A stretch of DNA of 64,000 nt from Solwaraspora sp. WMMD792 (GCF_029626105.1 NZ_JARUBH010000009.1:3906001-3970000), one strand, 5' to 3'. Positions 1 to 7,465 are shown, numbered from the stretch's first letter. The notes: a model not told the origin generated them from the letters alone. Numbers and translations: made by a program.

Positions 1-62
1 GACCCCGTGCTGCGCCGACAAACACTGACCGTACGCCTCACCTGTTTAGCCTCGCCTATTTA

Positions 63-103
63 GCCTCCGGCGCTGGTCACATCCTGTGGCCAGCGCCGGA
101 GGC
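63..103. terminator. Perfect 14-bp hairpin, terminator-like
   Basis: The arms at 63-76 (GCCTCCGGCGCTGG) and 90-103 are exact reverse complements around a 13-nt loop. There is no clear U tract on either side, as is common for actinobacterial terminators. It could end a gene lying left of the window, or serve the minus-strand pair at 333-1081. No protein-coding gene is supported in 1-332, which holds only this hairpin and the larger one at 139-194. Confidence 0.6.
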
Positions 104-138
104 GTTCAACGCTCAACGGCCTTCCCTTGCCGGAGCCG

Positions 139-194
139 CGAGGTGAGGCTGGCGCACGTCATTTCGCGTTTTGAGGTGCGTCAGCCTCACCTCG
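139..194. repeat. Long inverted repeat, 19-bp arms
   Basis: The left arm 139-157 (CGAGGTGAGGCTGGCGCAC) and right arm 176-194 are complementary at 18 of 19 positions, with an 18-nt AT-richer spacer. The structure lies about 140 bp downstream of the minus-strand gene ending at 333, so it may be its terminator. The long arms and spacer would also suit a cruciform or a paired binding site. The role is inferred only from symmetry. Confidence 0.6.
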
Positions 195-332
195 TAGACG
201 GTGGGGTGGTGGTCAGCTCGCCGCACCGAGGGCACCAGCGACTCTTGACTCGGAATGAGAATAACCCGGCGAGGAAACCGAGTAACGCGGCGCTCGTCAA
301 CGCGCAGATGTCCATGATCCTCTTTGACTTCT

Positions 333-608
333 CTACGAGTGTGGATGGTCGACGCCGTTGAGTGGCTGCCGGCGTTGCACCACGCCGGAGCGGGTCAGGG
401 CACTCTTGTAGACGCCGATCGCGGCCATCCGCCCGTCCCGCCCGGCCAAGGTGATCGTGGCGAGGATGCCCACCACGGGGGAATCGGCGTCGTCGAGGCC
501 GTACCGGATGTCGGATACCCGAACCGTCATCGACCGGTCACCGAACACCCAGTCCGCCTTGCCGAGATGCAGCGTGTCACCCACCCGCAGGAGATCACCC
601 TCGGCCAT
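333..608 (-). CDS. Hypothetical small protein (91 aa)
   Basis: I do not recognise this family. The protein is short and soluble-looking, with a beta-rich stretch (VGDTLHLGKADWVFGDRSM and VVGILATITLAG) suggesting a small barrel or ligand-binding fold, and no membrane segment or signal peptide. Its ATG sits in a TGATG junction, overlapping the stop of the upstream gene by one base, so the two are almost certainly translated as a coupled pair. They are oriented away from the XRE regulator at 1328, whose upstream palindrome lies in the shared intergenic region, so that regulator may control them. The tail after about residue 75 is basic and His-containing. Confidence 0.6.
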   Translation of the reverse strand: MAEGDLLRVGDTLHLGKADWVFGDRSMTVRVSDIRYGLDDADSPVVGILATITLAGRDGRMAAIGVYKSALTRSGVVQRRQPLNGVDHPHS

Positions 609-1081
609 CAGTCGTCCCGGCCGTCGTGGACGTACCCGTCCGGCCAGAGTCCGGCGTACTGCAACACCGCCCGCACCCGACGCGCCCGACTGTGGTCCCA
701 GCGGTCCAGCACCGCCAACGCGTTGGCGAACGGCGGGCAGAACGCCGCCACGTCACACACCCGGCATTCGGCCAACCGACTCGGCATGTGCTCAGCCACC
801 GTCTCCCGCGCACGGTCCAACACGTCCACGCCCGGCCGGTTCCTCATCGCCGCCGCCACCTCGCCCAGCACCGCCCGCTCGGCGTCGACAGCCGGCCGCC
901 CGGCATCCGGCGCAGGCGATACGCCGCGCGCGGCCAGCAGCCGGAACCGTGGGTCCCGCCCGATGTCCGTCTGCCCCGGCGTTCGGCGCGCCAACGGCGG
1001 CCGGTCCGGCGTCGGACCTTCATTACCGCTGAAGTACGGCGACGAGCAGTACCCGCTGCTCGGCGGGTTGTTTCCGGCCAT
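608..1081 (-). CDS. Hypothetical protein with CxxC...C motif (157 aa)
   Basis: The ATG at 1081 has a GGAGGAAAGCG ribosome site just upstream; a longer in-frame extension to 1147 lacks one. The N-terminal third is Pro/Arg/Gly-rich and looks disordered. The C-terminal half carries CRVCDVAAFC, then a Trp/Arg-rich helix and a short tail (YAGLWPDGYVHDG). The Cys spacing could bind metal but matches no family I can name. Its stop overlaps the next gene's start (TGATG), so both form a small operon. The 246-bp gap to the XRE gene would hold divergent promoters. Confidence 0.6.
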   Translation of the reverse strand: MAGNNPPSSGYCSSPYFSGNEGPTPDRPPLARRTPGQTDIGRDPRFRLLAARGVSPAPDAGRPAVDAERAVLGEVAAAMRNRPGVDVLDRARETVAEHMPSRLAECRVCDVAAFCPPFANALAVLDRWDHSRARRVRAVLQYAGLWPDGYVHDGRDD

Positions 1082-1230
1082 GCGCTTTCCTCCGTGGAGA
1101 CATGTCAAGGGATTCAGTAGATGAACGTCAACGCCGTTTATTGCCACTCATAGAACTCCGCTACATCCACGTTCGCCTACGTCACACGCACGCCACTACC
1201 CGCCTGCGTCCGGAGATTCGGAGAGACCCA

Positions 1231-1249
1231 TTCCCCGTACCACGGGGAA
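1231..1249. promoter_or_regulatory. Palindrome TTCCCCG-N5-CGGGGAA upstream of XRE gene
   Basis: The site reads TTCCCCGTACCACGGGGAA: arms 1231-1237 and 1243-1249 with a 5-nt centre (the dyad extends to 8-bp arms around a 3-nt centre here). It lies 78 bp before the regulator's ATG, in the divergent intergenic region. A second copy with the same arms and spacer length is at 3549-3567, just past the far side of the same gene and its neighbour. Two identical dyads near one HTH gene suggest an operator; this is inferred. Confidence 0.5.
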
Positions 1250-1327
1250 GTTCACAAGATTGGAGCAGTCGCGTAAGGTCTATCCAAATAGGTCTGCGGA
1301 TCTTTTTGATCATGAGCGGGTGACGGC

Positions 1328-2965
1328 ATGGGCGAATCAAGATCGGAAAGTCTTCGGCGGCAGCAGGCTCGCCTCGCGGCCGAGTTGCGGTCGGAGGGAA
1401 AGACGTGGGTCGAGGTGGCCGAGGTCTTCCGGCAGCGGTTTCGGCTCAACCCCCGGGTCGCGCTGCGCGCCGTCCGGGGCTGGAGTCAGGCTCAGGCGGC
1501 CGAGGAGTGGAACCGGCGCTGGCCCGACGAACCCAAGACCCACAAGAGCTTCTCGTACTGGGAGATCTGGCCCGGCAAGGGCGGCTACACGCCCTCGCAG
1601 GACAACCTGGTCCGCCTGGCCGAAATCTACGAGTGCGCCGTCGCCGACCTGCTGGCCGACCTGCCCAGCTTCCGCCACCTCGACACCGCGACCCGAACAA
1701 CTTTCACCGTCGCACGGGGTACTTCCGTCGCCCTCACCGGTGAGACCATGGTGCCGAGAGAAGCAGAGATCCTGCTTCGCGACCTGCTCGGCCGGCGGCC
1801 CGGTGCCGAGGCGGGTGCCCCGCCACGAGCGGACCTCACCGGCCCGCACCGCCTGCCCGAGGAGGTCGACTTCGGAGAGTTGGCGCAGGTCATCGTCATG
1901 TGGATGCAACGGATACCGGACCCGCAGACCCGCCGGGCCATGCTCGGCAAACTGACCGCCGCGCTCGCGGTCGCCACCACCGCGCCGCTGACCGAGCTGG
2001 CCGGCGCGGCCGAGCCGGCCACCGCGGCACCACCGTCCGCCGCACCGGGCACCTTCGACCCGGCAACCCTGGCCCACTGCGAAGAGATGATGCCCCACCT
2101 GCGGAAGCAGGGCGACGTCCTCGGCGCGGGTGCCACCCTACCCAGCGCATTGGCTTACCGACGTACCGCCGAGCAGCAGGCCAAGGCCGCCCCCGCCGGG
2201 CCACACCGGGACCGGGCGATCGCCGCATACGCCGAGCTGACCCAGCTGGCCGGCTGGTTGTGCTTCAACATGGGCGACTACGGTTCCGCGCAGCGACTCT
2301 ACGACGATGCCCGCTCCGCCGCCCACGAAGCACGCGCCGTGGAGCTGGTCACCTACATCCTGTGCACCATGAGCCACCTGGCGACCTGGCAGGGCAAGCC
2401 CCGGATCGGCATCGACCACGCCGCCGCCGCTGCCGCCTGGGCCGAGCAGAGCGGCAGCCCGTACGCCCGAGCCTATGCCGCCGATGTCGCGGTGCGTGCG
2501 CTCACCGCCGACGGCCAGGCCGACCGGTCGCAGGCGAATCTCGACCGCGAGTACGCCGCCCTGCAAGAGGCGCAGGCCGACGACGGCCCCCGGCAGTCGT
2601 GGTGGTACTTCTACGACGAGTCGTTCTACTGGAGCACCACCGCGCAGCAGGCACTGGGCTTCCACGACGCCGACCGGGTGCTCGCCGCCACCGACAAGAC
2701 GTTGAGCCTGATCGACCCGGGCAACCTGCACAACCGCGCGTTCGGCCTGCTGTACCGTGCCGAAGCGTTCGCCCAGCAACGCAACATCGACCAGGCCTGC
2801 CGGACCGCCACCGAGGCGGTGGAGCTGACCTCGGTCAACTCCAGCAAGCGGATCACCCAGCAGGTGCAGAAGCTACGCCGTGGGCTCGACCCGTGGAAAC
2901 GCACCCGCCCCGTCAAAGAGCTCGACCAGGCGGTACGCAGCTACCGGTCAACGCCCTTCGGCTGA
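1328..2965 (+). CDS. XRE-type HTH regulator with TPR-like C-terminal region
   Basis: This is a 545-aa cytoplasmic DNA-binding regulator of the large actinobacterial XRE/TPR class. Residues about 1-120 resemble an extended HTH unit (WSQAQAAEEWNRRWP, then SFSYWEIWPGKGGYTPSQ and VRLAEIYECAVADLLAD). A Pro/Ala linker with a hydrophobic Ala stretch follows. From about residue 250 to the end there are repeated helical pairs with aromatic spacing typical of TPR sensors (AYAELTQLAGWLCFNMGDYG, later FGLLYRAEAFAQQRN). Such proteins often pair with DUF397 proteins; none is adjacent here, but one is encoded at 40487. The 3' end overlaps the convergent acetyltransferase gene by 18 bp. The ligand and targets are unknown; the flanking palindromes are candidate sites. 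Confidence 0.85.
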   Translation: MGESRSESLRRQQARLAAELRSEGKTWVEVAEVFRQRFRLNPRVALRAVRGWSQAQAAEEWNRRWPDEPKTHKSFSYWEIWPGKGGYTPSQDNLVRLAEIYECAVADLLADLPSFRHLDTATRTTFTVARGTSVALTGETMVPREAEILLRDLLGRRPGAEAGAPPRADLTGPHRLPEEVDFGELAQVIVMWMQRIPDPQTRRAMLGKLTAALAVATTAPLTELAGAAEPATAAPPSAAPGTFDPATLAHCEEMMPHLRKQGDVLGAGATLPSALAYRRTAEQQAKAAPAGPHRDRAIAAYAELTQLAGWLCFNMGDYGSAQRLYDDARSAAHEARAVELVTYILCTMSHLATWQGKPRIGIDHAAAAAAWAEQSGSPYARAYAADVAVRALTADGQADRSQANLDREYAALQEAQADDGPRQSWWYFYDESFYWSTTAQQALGFHDADRVLAATDKTLSLIDPGNLHNRAFGLLYRAEAFAQQRNIDQACRTATEAVELTSVNSSKRITQQVQKLRRGLDPWKRTRPVKELDQAVRSYRSTPFG

Positions 2966-3514
2966 CCGTAACGGCCGCACGAAGACGGCGTACTCGCGGT
3001 AGTAGGCACCCGGCGGTCCGGGCTTCGTGCCGACCCGCACCCACCCCCACCGCTCGTAGAGCGCGTGGGTGGCGGTCGCGACCGGGTTGGCCGACAGCGT
3101 CGCCCGCTCCTCGCGTCGACCACCGAGGAACGTGTCGTGCAGGCCACGGCCGATGCCCTTGCCCTGCCACGCCTTGCGTACCTCGATCTCGGCCAGGACC
3201 ACGGTGCGCTCGCCACCACGCTCGTCGGTGAAACCCGGCTCCGGCGCCGGATCGAGCCCGCCGAACCAGTCCCGCTCCTGCCGCAGGCTGTACCCGAAGA
3301 CGAAACCCACCAGCTCGCCGCCGACCCGGGCCGTCACCAGCTCGTAGTTACGGGCACCCAACGCGGCCGTCGCCCGATCACGGAAGGCATCCGACTTGAC
3401 GCCGGTGTCCTCGCCGGGGACCTGGCCGTAGGCGTCGGCGTACGCGTCGGCCAGCTGGTCCAGCATCGCTGCGGCAGCGGCGGCGTCGAGACGAGCGAAC
3501 GAAACCTCAGTCAC
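2948..3514 (-). CDS. GNAT-family N-acetyltransferase
   Basis: A predicted acetyl-CoA-dependent acetyltransferase. The GNAT core is visible: a beta-strand 'ELVGFVFGYSL', motif A 'VVLAEIEVRKAWQGKGIGRGLHD' with the Q/RxxGxG/A acetyl-CoA loop (QGKGIG), and the C-terminal 'ALYERWGWVRVG' region. The substrate cannot be read. I prefer the GTG at 3514: a reading frame upstream to an ATG at 3586 exists, but it would translate through the TTCCCCG-N5-CGGGGAA palindrome at 3549-3567. The gene converges on and overlaps the XRE regulator by 18 bp. Confidence 0.8.
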   Translation of the reverse strand: MTEVSFARLDAAAAAAMLDQLADAYADAYGQVPGEDTGVKSDAFRDRATAALGARNYELVTARVGGELVGFVFGYSLRQERDWFGGLDPAPEPGFTDERGGERTVVLAEIEVRKAWQGKGIGRGLHDTFLGGRREERATLSANPVATATHALYERWGWVRVGTKPGPPGAYYREYAVFVRPLRSAEGR

Positions 3515-3548
3515 ACCAACCACCGTACGGACGAGCAGACCACCAACC

Positions 3549-3567
3549 TTCCCCGCGCCACGGGGAA
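3549..3567. promoter_or_regulatory. Second TTCCCCG-N5-CGGGGAA palindrome
   Basis: Arms 3549-3555 and 3561-3567 are identical in sequence and spacing to those at 1231-1249; only the five central bases differ (CGCCA against TACCA). It sits about 35 bp upstream of the preferred GTG start of the acetyltransferase, where an operator would act. It may be bound by the XRE protein; no other factor is implied by the sequence. Confidence 0.5.
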
Positions 3568-3939
3568 AATGGGCCCCAGCAGTCACTGCTTCCCTTGCCG
3601 AAGCCGACCGAAGTAGGCGACGATATCCACATCGGCCTGTCGGTTACCACGGACGGAGGTGAGACGGCCACGCCATATCGCGATCCATCCATCGAGGACG
3701 GACGACGCATCGATGCATGCAAGATTAGGTGCCAGAGTTGTGGCGAAATGTCGATTGCGACAACCTCCGACACGCCCGGGATCCGGGGGAGGTTGGCGGA
3801 AAGATCCCAAACCGCACCCGAGCTGCGTAAACCAGCCCCACAGAGATCATCTAAGCCGCCACCAAGATCATGATCAACAGGAGGTTGCCCTCCGGACCCC
3901 CTGTTTGCCCAGGTCAGACCGCCCGACATTTCGGACACG
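3568..3939 (+). other. Gene-free stretch before the CRISPR array (probable leader side)
   Basis: No convincing gene is present. The base composition is visibly less GC-rich than the flanks, with runs such as CATCGATGCATGCAAGATTAG and two nearby AGATCAT copies around 3846-3872. Position 5' of the first repeat, together with degeneracy at the other end of the array, makes the part next to 3940 the likely leader with the crRNA-precursor promoter. No individual promoter element can be assigned with confidence. Confidence 0.4.
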
Positions 3940-4634
3940 GTCCCCGAGCACACGAAAACCGCGCCGGATTGAAACCTGCCGCTGTTCCCATCCAATCTCC
4001 ACTGAGGGTCCCCGAGCACACGAAAACCGCGCCGGATTGAAACCGGGAGAGGGCAAGCCCCTTCCCGAAGGAGACACTCGCTGGTCCCCGAGCACACGAA
4101 AACCGCGCCGGATTGAAACTGGGGGCGCTTCCTCAACCTTGTTGTTCTGAGATTCTTGTCCCCGAGCACACGAAAACCGCGCCGGATTGAAACCTGTCGC
4201 CAGCACATCTGTTCCAAGCATCTGACCCGGAAGTCCCCGAGCACACGAAAACCGCGCCGGATTGAAACCGAACCAGAGCACGTCAAACAAGACTTTGTCC
4301 TCGGTCCCCGAGCACACGAAAACCGCGCCGGATTGAAACTGTCGGCCGCGCCCTCTCGGCTCAGCGTCGAGCTGTGTCCCCGAGCACACGAAAACCGCGC
4401 CGGATTGAAACAGGAGCGTCTTCCACTCCCGGATCGCCTCCGGGTTCGCGGGTCCCCGAGCACACGAAACCCGCGCCGGATTGAAACCACGGGAGTTGGC
4501 CTTCGGCGCGGCGGAAGTTCCGGTCCCCGAGCACACGAAACCCGCGCCGGATTGAAACCGGTTGTAGTCAGCTGCAACTGCCCGACCAGTCGTTCTCAGT
4601 CCCCGAGCACACGAAACCCGCGCCGGATTGAAAC
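3940..4634 (+). CRISPR. CRISPR array, ten 36-nt repeats, nine spacers
   Basis: Repeats begin at 3940, 4008, 4084, 4158, 4233, 4304, 4376, 4452, 4523 and 4599. Each is 36 nt, starting GTCCCCGAGC and ending GCGCCGGATTGAAAC. Spacers are 32, 40, 38, 39, 35, 36, 40, 35 and 40 nt and unrelated to each other. The first seven repeats are identical; the last three share one change (GAAAACCGCG to GAAACCCGCG). The ATTGAAAC 3' end is the usual 5' handle of crRNAs in type I/III systems, so transcription is probably on the plus strand. No cas gene is present in the window, so processing must rely on Cas proteins encoded elsewhere or the array is inactive. Several spacers can be read without stops on one strand, but their targets cannot be named from sequence alone. 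Confidence 0.97.
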
Positions 4635-4672
4635 GGCGAGAGCTTGAGAGCCCTCGACCGCCACAGTGGTAA

Positions 4673-4708
4673 ATCATCGAGCACATAAAAAACATCGGCG
4701 CAGGTCGG
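4673..4708 (+). repeat. Degenerate terminal CRISPR repeat
   Basis: After a further 38-nt spacer (4635-4672), a decayed eleventh repeat appears. The 5' part keeps CGAGCACA and AAAA in register, while the 3' half, including the ATTGAAAC handle, is lost. Terminal repeats furthest from the leader typically decay, so this marks the trailer end and agrees with a left-to-right array. Confidence 0.7.
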
Positions 4709-4728
4709 CCGTAGGCTGAGTTTGGTCT

Positions 4729-4905
4729 GTGACGGCGCTGCCGCTATGCGGAGCGAAGGCGAGGCTTCCCGGGGCAGCCGACGAGATCGACCGAATCATG
4801 GCCGCGTTCGCATCAGGCGCAACGGCCGCGAGTGGTGGTGCTGATCCCGGCTGAGGATCCTGAGTCGCTGGAGGCGACCCTCGAGCTGCTTCCTTTTGGA
4901 ACGGG
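4729..4905 (+). pseudogene. Frameshifted Phd/YefM-like antitoxin remnant
   Basis: From the GTG at 4729 one frame reads VTALPLCGAKARLPGAADEIDR, resembling the start of Phd/YefM antitoxins (LPL..AKARL....ADEVDR). That frame stops soon after. The neighbouring frame then reads RPRVVVLIPAEDPESLEATLELL, matching the second half of the family (GRPAAVLVS..DLESLEETLELL). A single frameshift near 4800-4825 explains the split. No RelE/Doc-type toxin gene follows, so the module appears dead and the partner lost. The assignment rests on pattern similarity of two short blocks in the right order. Confidence 0.6.
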
Positions 4906-4959
4906 CCGGATGAGGGGACGGACTCCGCTGGCCCGTCACCCCACCGCGAGCCGCGACCG

Positions 4960-5658
4960 TCAGCGACGGCCGGTGACGATGTACTGCAGCTTGAGCTCGT
5001 GGTCCGGTGCCACGCCGAACCGTTGATCGAGTTCGTAGATCGAGGTCAGCGGTACGGCCGCGACATCACGCAGTCCAGCCCGCTCCAGCACCGCCACGGT
5101 CTGGTCGATCGACTTCGCGGTGGCCAGCGGCAGCGCCGACCGGACCGCGCTGTCGTAGTGGTCGGCGAAGTTCTCCGAGGCGTTGTCCAGCCCGTCCGGA
5201 AACCAGGTGCTGTCGACCACGGCGACCGTGCCACCGGGGCGCAGCAGCCGGACCCAGTTGGCCACCGCGACCTGCGGCTCCCGCAGCGTCCACATCAGGT
5301 AGCGGCTGGTCACCGCGTCGAAGCTGCAGGCCGGGAAATCCGGAGACACGGCGTCGCCGTACGCGATGACCGGGCCGTCGGGCATCGCGGCGGCGTGGTG
5401 GCGGGCCCGCTCCAGCGTCCCCTCGGACAGGTCGATGCCGGTGACCCGGTGGCCGAGGCCGGCCAGCACGATGGCCGCCTGCCCGGTGCCGGTGCCGACG
5501 TCGAGCACGTCCAGCGGGGCCGGCGGCAGCGCCGCCGCCCAGACCTGCGACCAGGCCTGCTGGTCGGCGGCGAACCGCTCAGGGCGCTGCACGTACTCGT
5601 CGTACCCGGGTGCCCGGCCGGTCCAGTACGCGTTGATCCGATCTTGTACGGCCGTCAT
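4960..5658 (-). CDS. Class I SAM-dependent methyltransferase
   Basis: A 232-aa protein with a Rossmann methyltransferase core: motif I LDVGTGTGQ (about residues 52-60), the acidic end of strand 2 (VTGIDLSEGTLERAR), and later motifs FDAVTSRYLMWTL and LRPGGTVAVVDSTWF. It resembles UbiE/Methyltransf_11 enzymes acting on small molecules. The ATG at 5658 overlaps the ABC ATPase stop (ATGA) and has GGAAAGGA upstream. It is thus the last gene of the transporter operon, suggesting it modifies the transported compound or a metal-chelating small molecule; the substrate is unknown. Confidence 0.85.
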   Translation of the reverse strand: MTAVQDRINAYWTGRAPGYDEYVQRPERFAADQQAWSQVWAAALPPAPLDVLDVGTGTGQAAIVLAGLGHRVTGIDLSEGTLERARHHAAAMPDGPVIAYGDAVSPDFPACSFDAVTSRYLMWTLREPQVAVANWVRLLRPGGTVAVVDSTWFPDGLDNASENFADHYDSAVRSALPLATAKSIDQTVAVLERAGLRDVAAVPLTSIYELDQRFGVAPDHELKLQYIVTGRR

Positions 5659-6479
5659 GCCGCAGTCCTTTCCTGGGTGACCTCGTGTGGGCGGAACAGC
5701 AGGTGGATGGCACCGTCGAGGTCCAGCCGCCGGATGCCGATCCCGTAGACCGGTTCGAGCACCGCCGGGTCGAGCACCTCGTCCGTGCTGCCGGCTGCCG
5801 CCACCTGGCCATCGCCGAGCAGCACCAGGTCGTCGCAGTAGCGGGCGGCCAGGTTCAGGTCGTGCAGCACGACGATGGAGCAGGTGCCGAGGTCCCGCAC
5901 CAGCTGCAGGACCTCGTGCTGGTAACGGATGTCCAGATGGTTGGTCGGCTCGTCGAGCAGCAGGTGGGTGGCCTGCTGGGCAAGAGCGCGGGCGATCAGC
6001 ACCCGTTGGCGTTCGCCGCCGGACAGCCCGGCGAACGCGCGGGCACCCAGGTGGGCGGCACCGACCCGGGCCAGGCACCGGGCCACGATCTCGTGGTCGG
6101 CCCGGCTGGTCCGCTGGAACGTCGACAGGTGCGGACCCCGGCCCAGCAGCACCAGCTCGGCTACGGTCAGCGCGGTGTCCGCGCCGCCGGTCTCCTGCAC
6201 CACCACGGCCAGCCGGCGGGCGACCTCCCGCGACGGCAGGCCGGCCAGCTCGTCGCCATCCACCACGACCCGCCCGGCCTCACCGCTCCGACCAGGACCG
6301 CTACTGCGCCCGGCGCCGCCGCTGCGCAGGGCACCGTGGAGCAGCCGGAGCAGGGTGGTCTTGCCGCTGCCGTTCGGGCCGATCAAACCGAGGACCCGGC
6401 CCGGTCGGGCGGTCACGCTGACCCCGTCGATCACCGGGTTGGCGCCGTAGCGCCACGAGACCTCGGTCGCGGTGATCAC
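5655..6479 (-). CDS. ABC transporter ATP-binding protein (FecE/BtuD type)
   Basis: The cytoplasmic ATPase of a metal-chelate or cofactor importer, 274 aa. Walker A GPNGSGKT is at residues 34-41, the signature LSGGERQR near 147, Walker B LLLDEPTNHLD near 170, and the switch His in VVLHDLNLAARYCDD. A Gly/Ser/Arg-rich insertion (about residues 53-69) follows the Walker A helix and is unusual in length. The start overlaps the binding-protein stop (ATGA), and the stop overlaps the methyltransferase start. Siderophore, haem, cobalamin and the proposed F420-0 importers all use this subunit class; the sequence alone does not choose among them. Confidence 0.9.
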   Translation of the reverse strand: MITATEVSWRYGANPVIDGVSVTARPGRVLGLIGPNGSGKTTLLRLLHGALRSGGAGRSSGPGRSGEAGRVVVDGDELAGLPSREVARRLAVVVQETGGADTALTVAELVLLGRGPHLSTFQRTSRADHEIVARCLARVGAAHLGARAFAGLSGGERQRVLIARALAQQATHLLLDEPTNHLDIRYQHEVLQLVRDLGTCSIVVLHDLNLAARYCDDLVLLGDGQVAAAGSTDEVLDPAVLEPVYGIGIRRLDLDGAIHLLFRPHEVTQERTAA

Positions 6480-7465
6480 GACTCGGCCTGGAAGTGCTGC
6501 ACGATCCGCTCAAGTCCGTCGATGGACAGCGGCGTCGGCGGCTCGGTGAAGTTGAACAACTGGGTCAGCACGTCGCCGTTGCGTACGGCGGCCAGGTTCT
6601 CCGCCCCGGGCAGCCCGGTCAGGCCCTGTTCGACGGCGGCCGGGTCGCCGTCGCTGTACAGCAGGACCAGCACGTCCGGGTCGCGGCCCAGCAGCTCCTC
6701 CACCGTGACTTCGAAGACCCGTTCCGGTACGTCGTCGAAGACGTTGCGCAAGCCGGCCGCCTCCAACTGAGGGTGCGCCATGCTGGCGGTGCCGTACGCG
6801 TAGGTGACACCGCCGCCGACGGTCGGGTACAGCACCGCCGCCGTACGACCGGAGCTCGCCCCGGCCTGGGCCTGCACCTGCGCCATCCGCTCTTCCAGCG
6901 CGGTGACCGCCGCTGCCGCCTCGTCGGCCCGGTCGAACACCTCGCCGTAGGTCCGCATCTGGGCGTAGATGTCGTCGAAGGTCGGCACCGTCGTGCTTCC
7001 CGGGCACATCGCCGGCTCCTCCAGCAGCGGGATGTCCACCGCCGACAGCGTGTCCCGGGAGAGGTTGTCCACCTCGCCGAGCACTAGGTCCGGCTGTTGG
7101 CTGATCACCACTTCCTTGGAGATCTGCAGGTGGCCGCTGGTGTCGGTCTTGTCGGTCAGCAGCGGGATCCGGTCCAGTTCGGCGAGGGTCGCCTCGTCGT
7201 AGTACTCCGCCGGGTACTGCCCGGCCCGGGCGGTGACCCGGTCCAGCACGCCGAGCGCATGCAGGTACGGCACGGCAGCGCTCTTGAGCAGCACGACCCG
7301 CTGCGGCGCAGCATCGAAGGTGACGTCGACGCCGCAGTTGGTGACGGTGACCGGGTAGCCATCGGCGGCGTCCGGCGCGGGGTCGGCACCGGCTTCACCG
7401 CATCCGGCGGCGAGCAGCACGGCGGTGGAGACCGCCGCGACGGCGGCGGTACGGCTTGTCCTCAT
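6476..7465 (-). CDS. ABC transporter substrate-binding lipoprotein (FecB/BtuF type)
   Basis: A 329-aa extracytoplasmic binding protein. A lipoprotein signal (LLAAGC, lipidated Cys at residue 22) follows a short basic N-terminus. The mature part starts VTVTNCGVDVTFDAAPQRVVLL, the usual TroA/PBP2-like opening, followed by LHALGVLDRV, QPDLVLGE and the long backbone helix with repeated Ala/Glu. Two Cys residues (NCG and EPAMCPG) could pair. The ATG at 7465 has CGAGGAGCACC upstream. It is the second gene of the operon, 67 bp after the permease. It probably binds an iron chelate or corrinoid-like ligand; an F420-0-type ligand is an alternative known for some actinobacterial cassettes. Confidence 0.87.
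   Translation of the reverse strand: MRTSRTAAVAAVSTAVLLAAGCGEAGADPAPDAADGYPVTVTNCGVDVTFDAAPQRVVLLKSAAVPYLHALGVLDRVTARAGQYPAEYYDEATLAELDRIPLLTDKTDTSGHLQISKEVVISQQPDLVLGEVDNLSRDTLSAVDIPLLEEPAMCPGSTTVPTFDDIYAQMRTYGEVFDRADEAAAAVTALEERMAQVQAQAGASSGRTAAVLYPTVGGGVTYAYGTASMAHPQLEAAGLRNVFDDVPERVFEVTVEELLGRDPDVLVLLYSDGDPAAVEQGLTGLPGAENLAAVRNGDVLTQLFNFTEPPTPLSIDGLERIVQHFQAES

Noticed and set aside
3583-3810. 75-aa minus-strand frame ending ADVDIVAYFGRLRQGKQ before the array
   Set aside because: No ribosome site, no recognised family, and it lies in the probable leader region. Could be a gene tail relic, but not supportable.
3507-4695. Long open frames on both strands through the CRISPR array (e.g. 3507-4577 minus, 3874-4695 minus, 4156-4647 plus)
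   Set aside because: The repeat contains no stop codons in several frames, so the array stays open. The translations only repeat the same repeat-encoded peptides.
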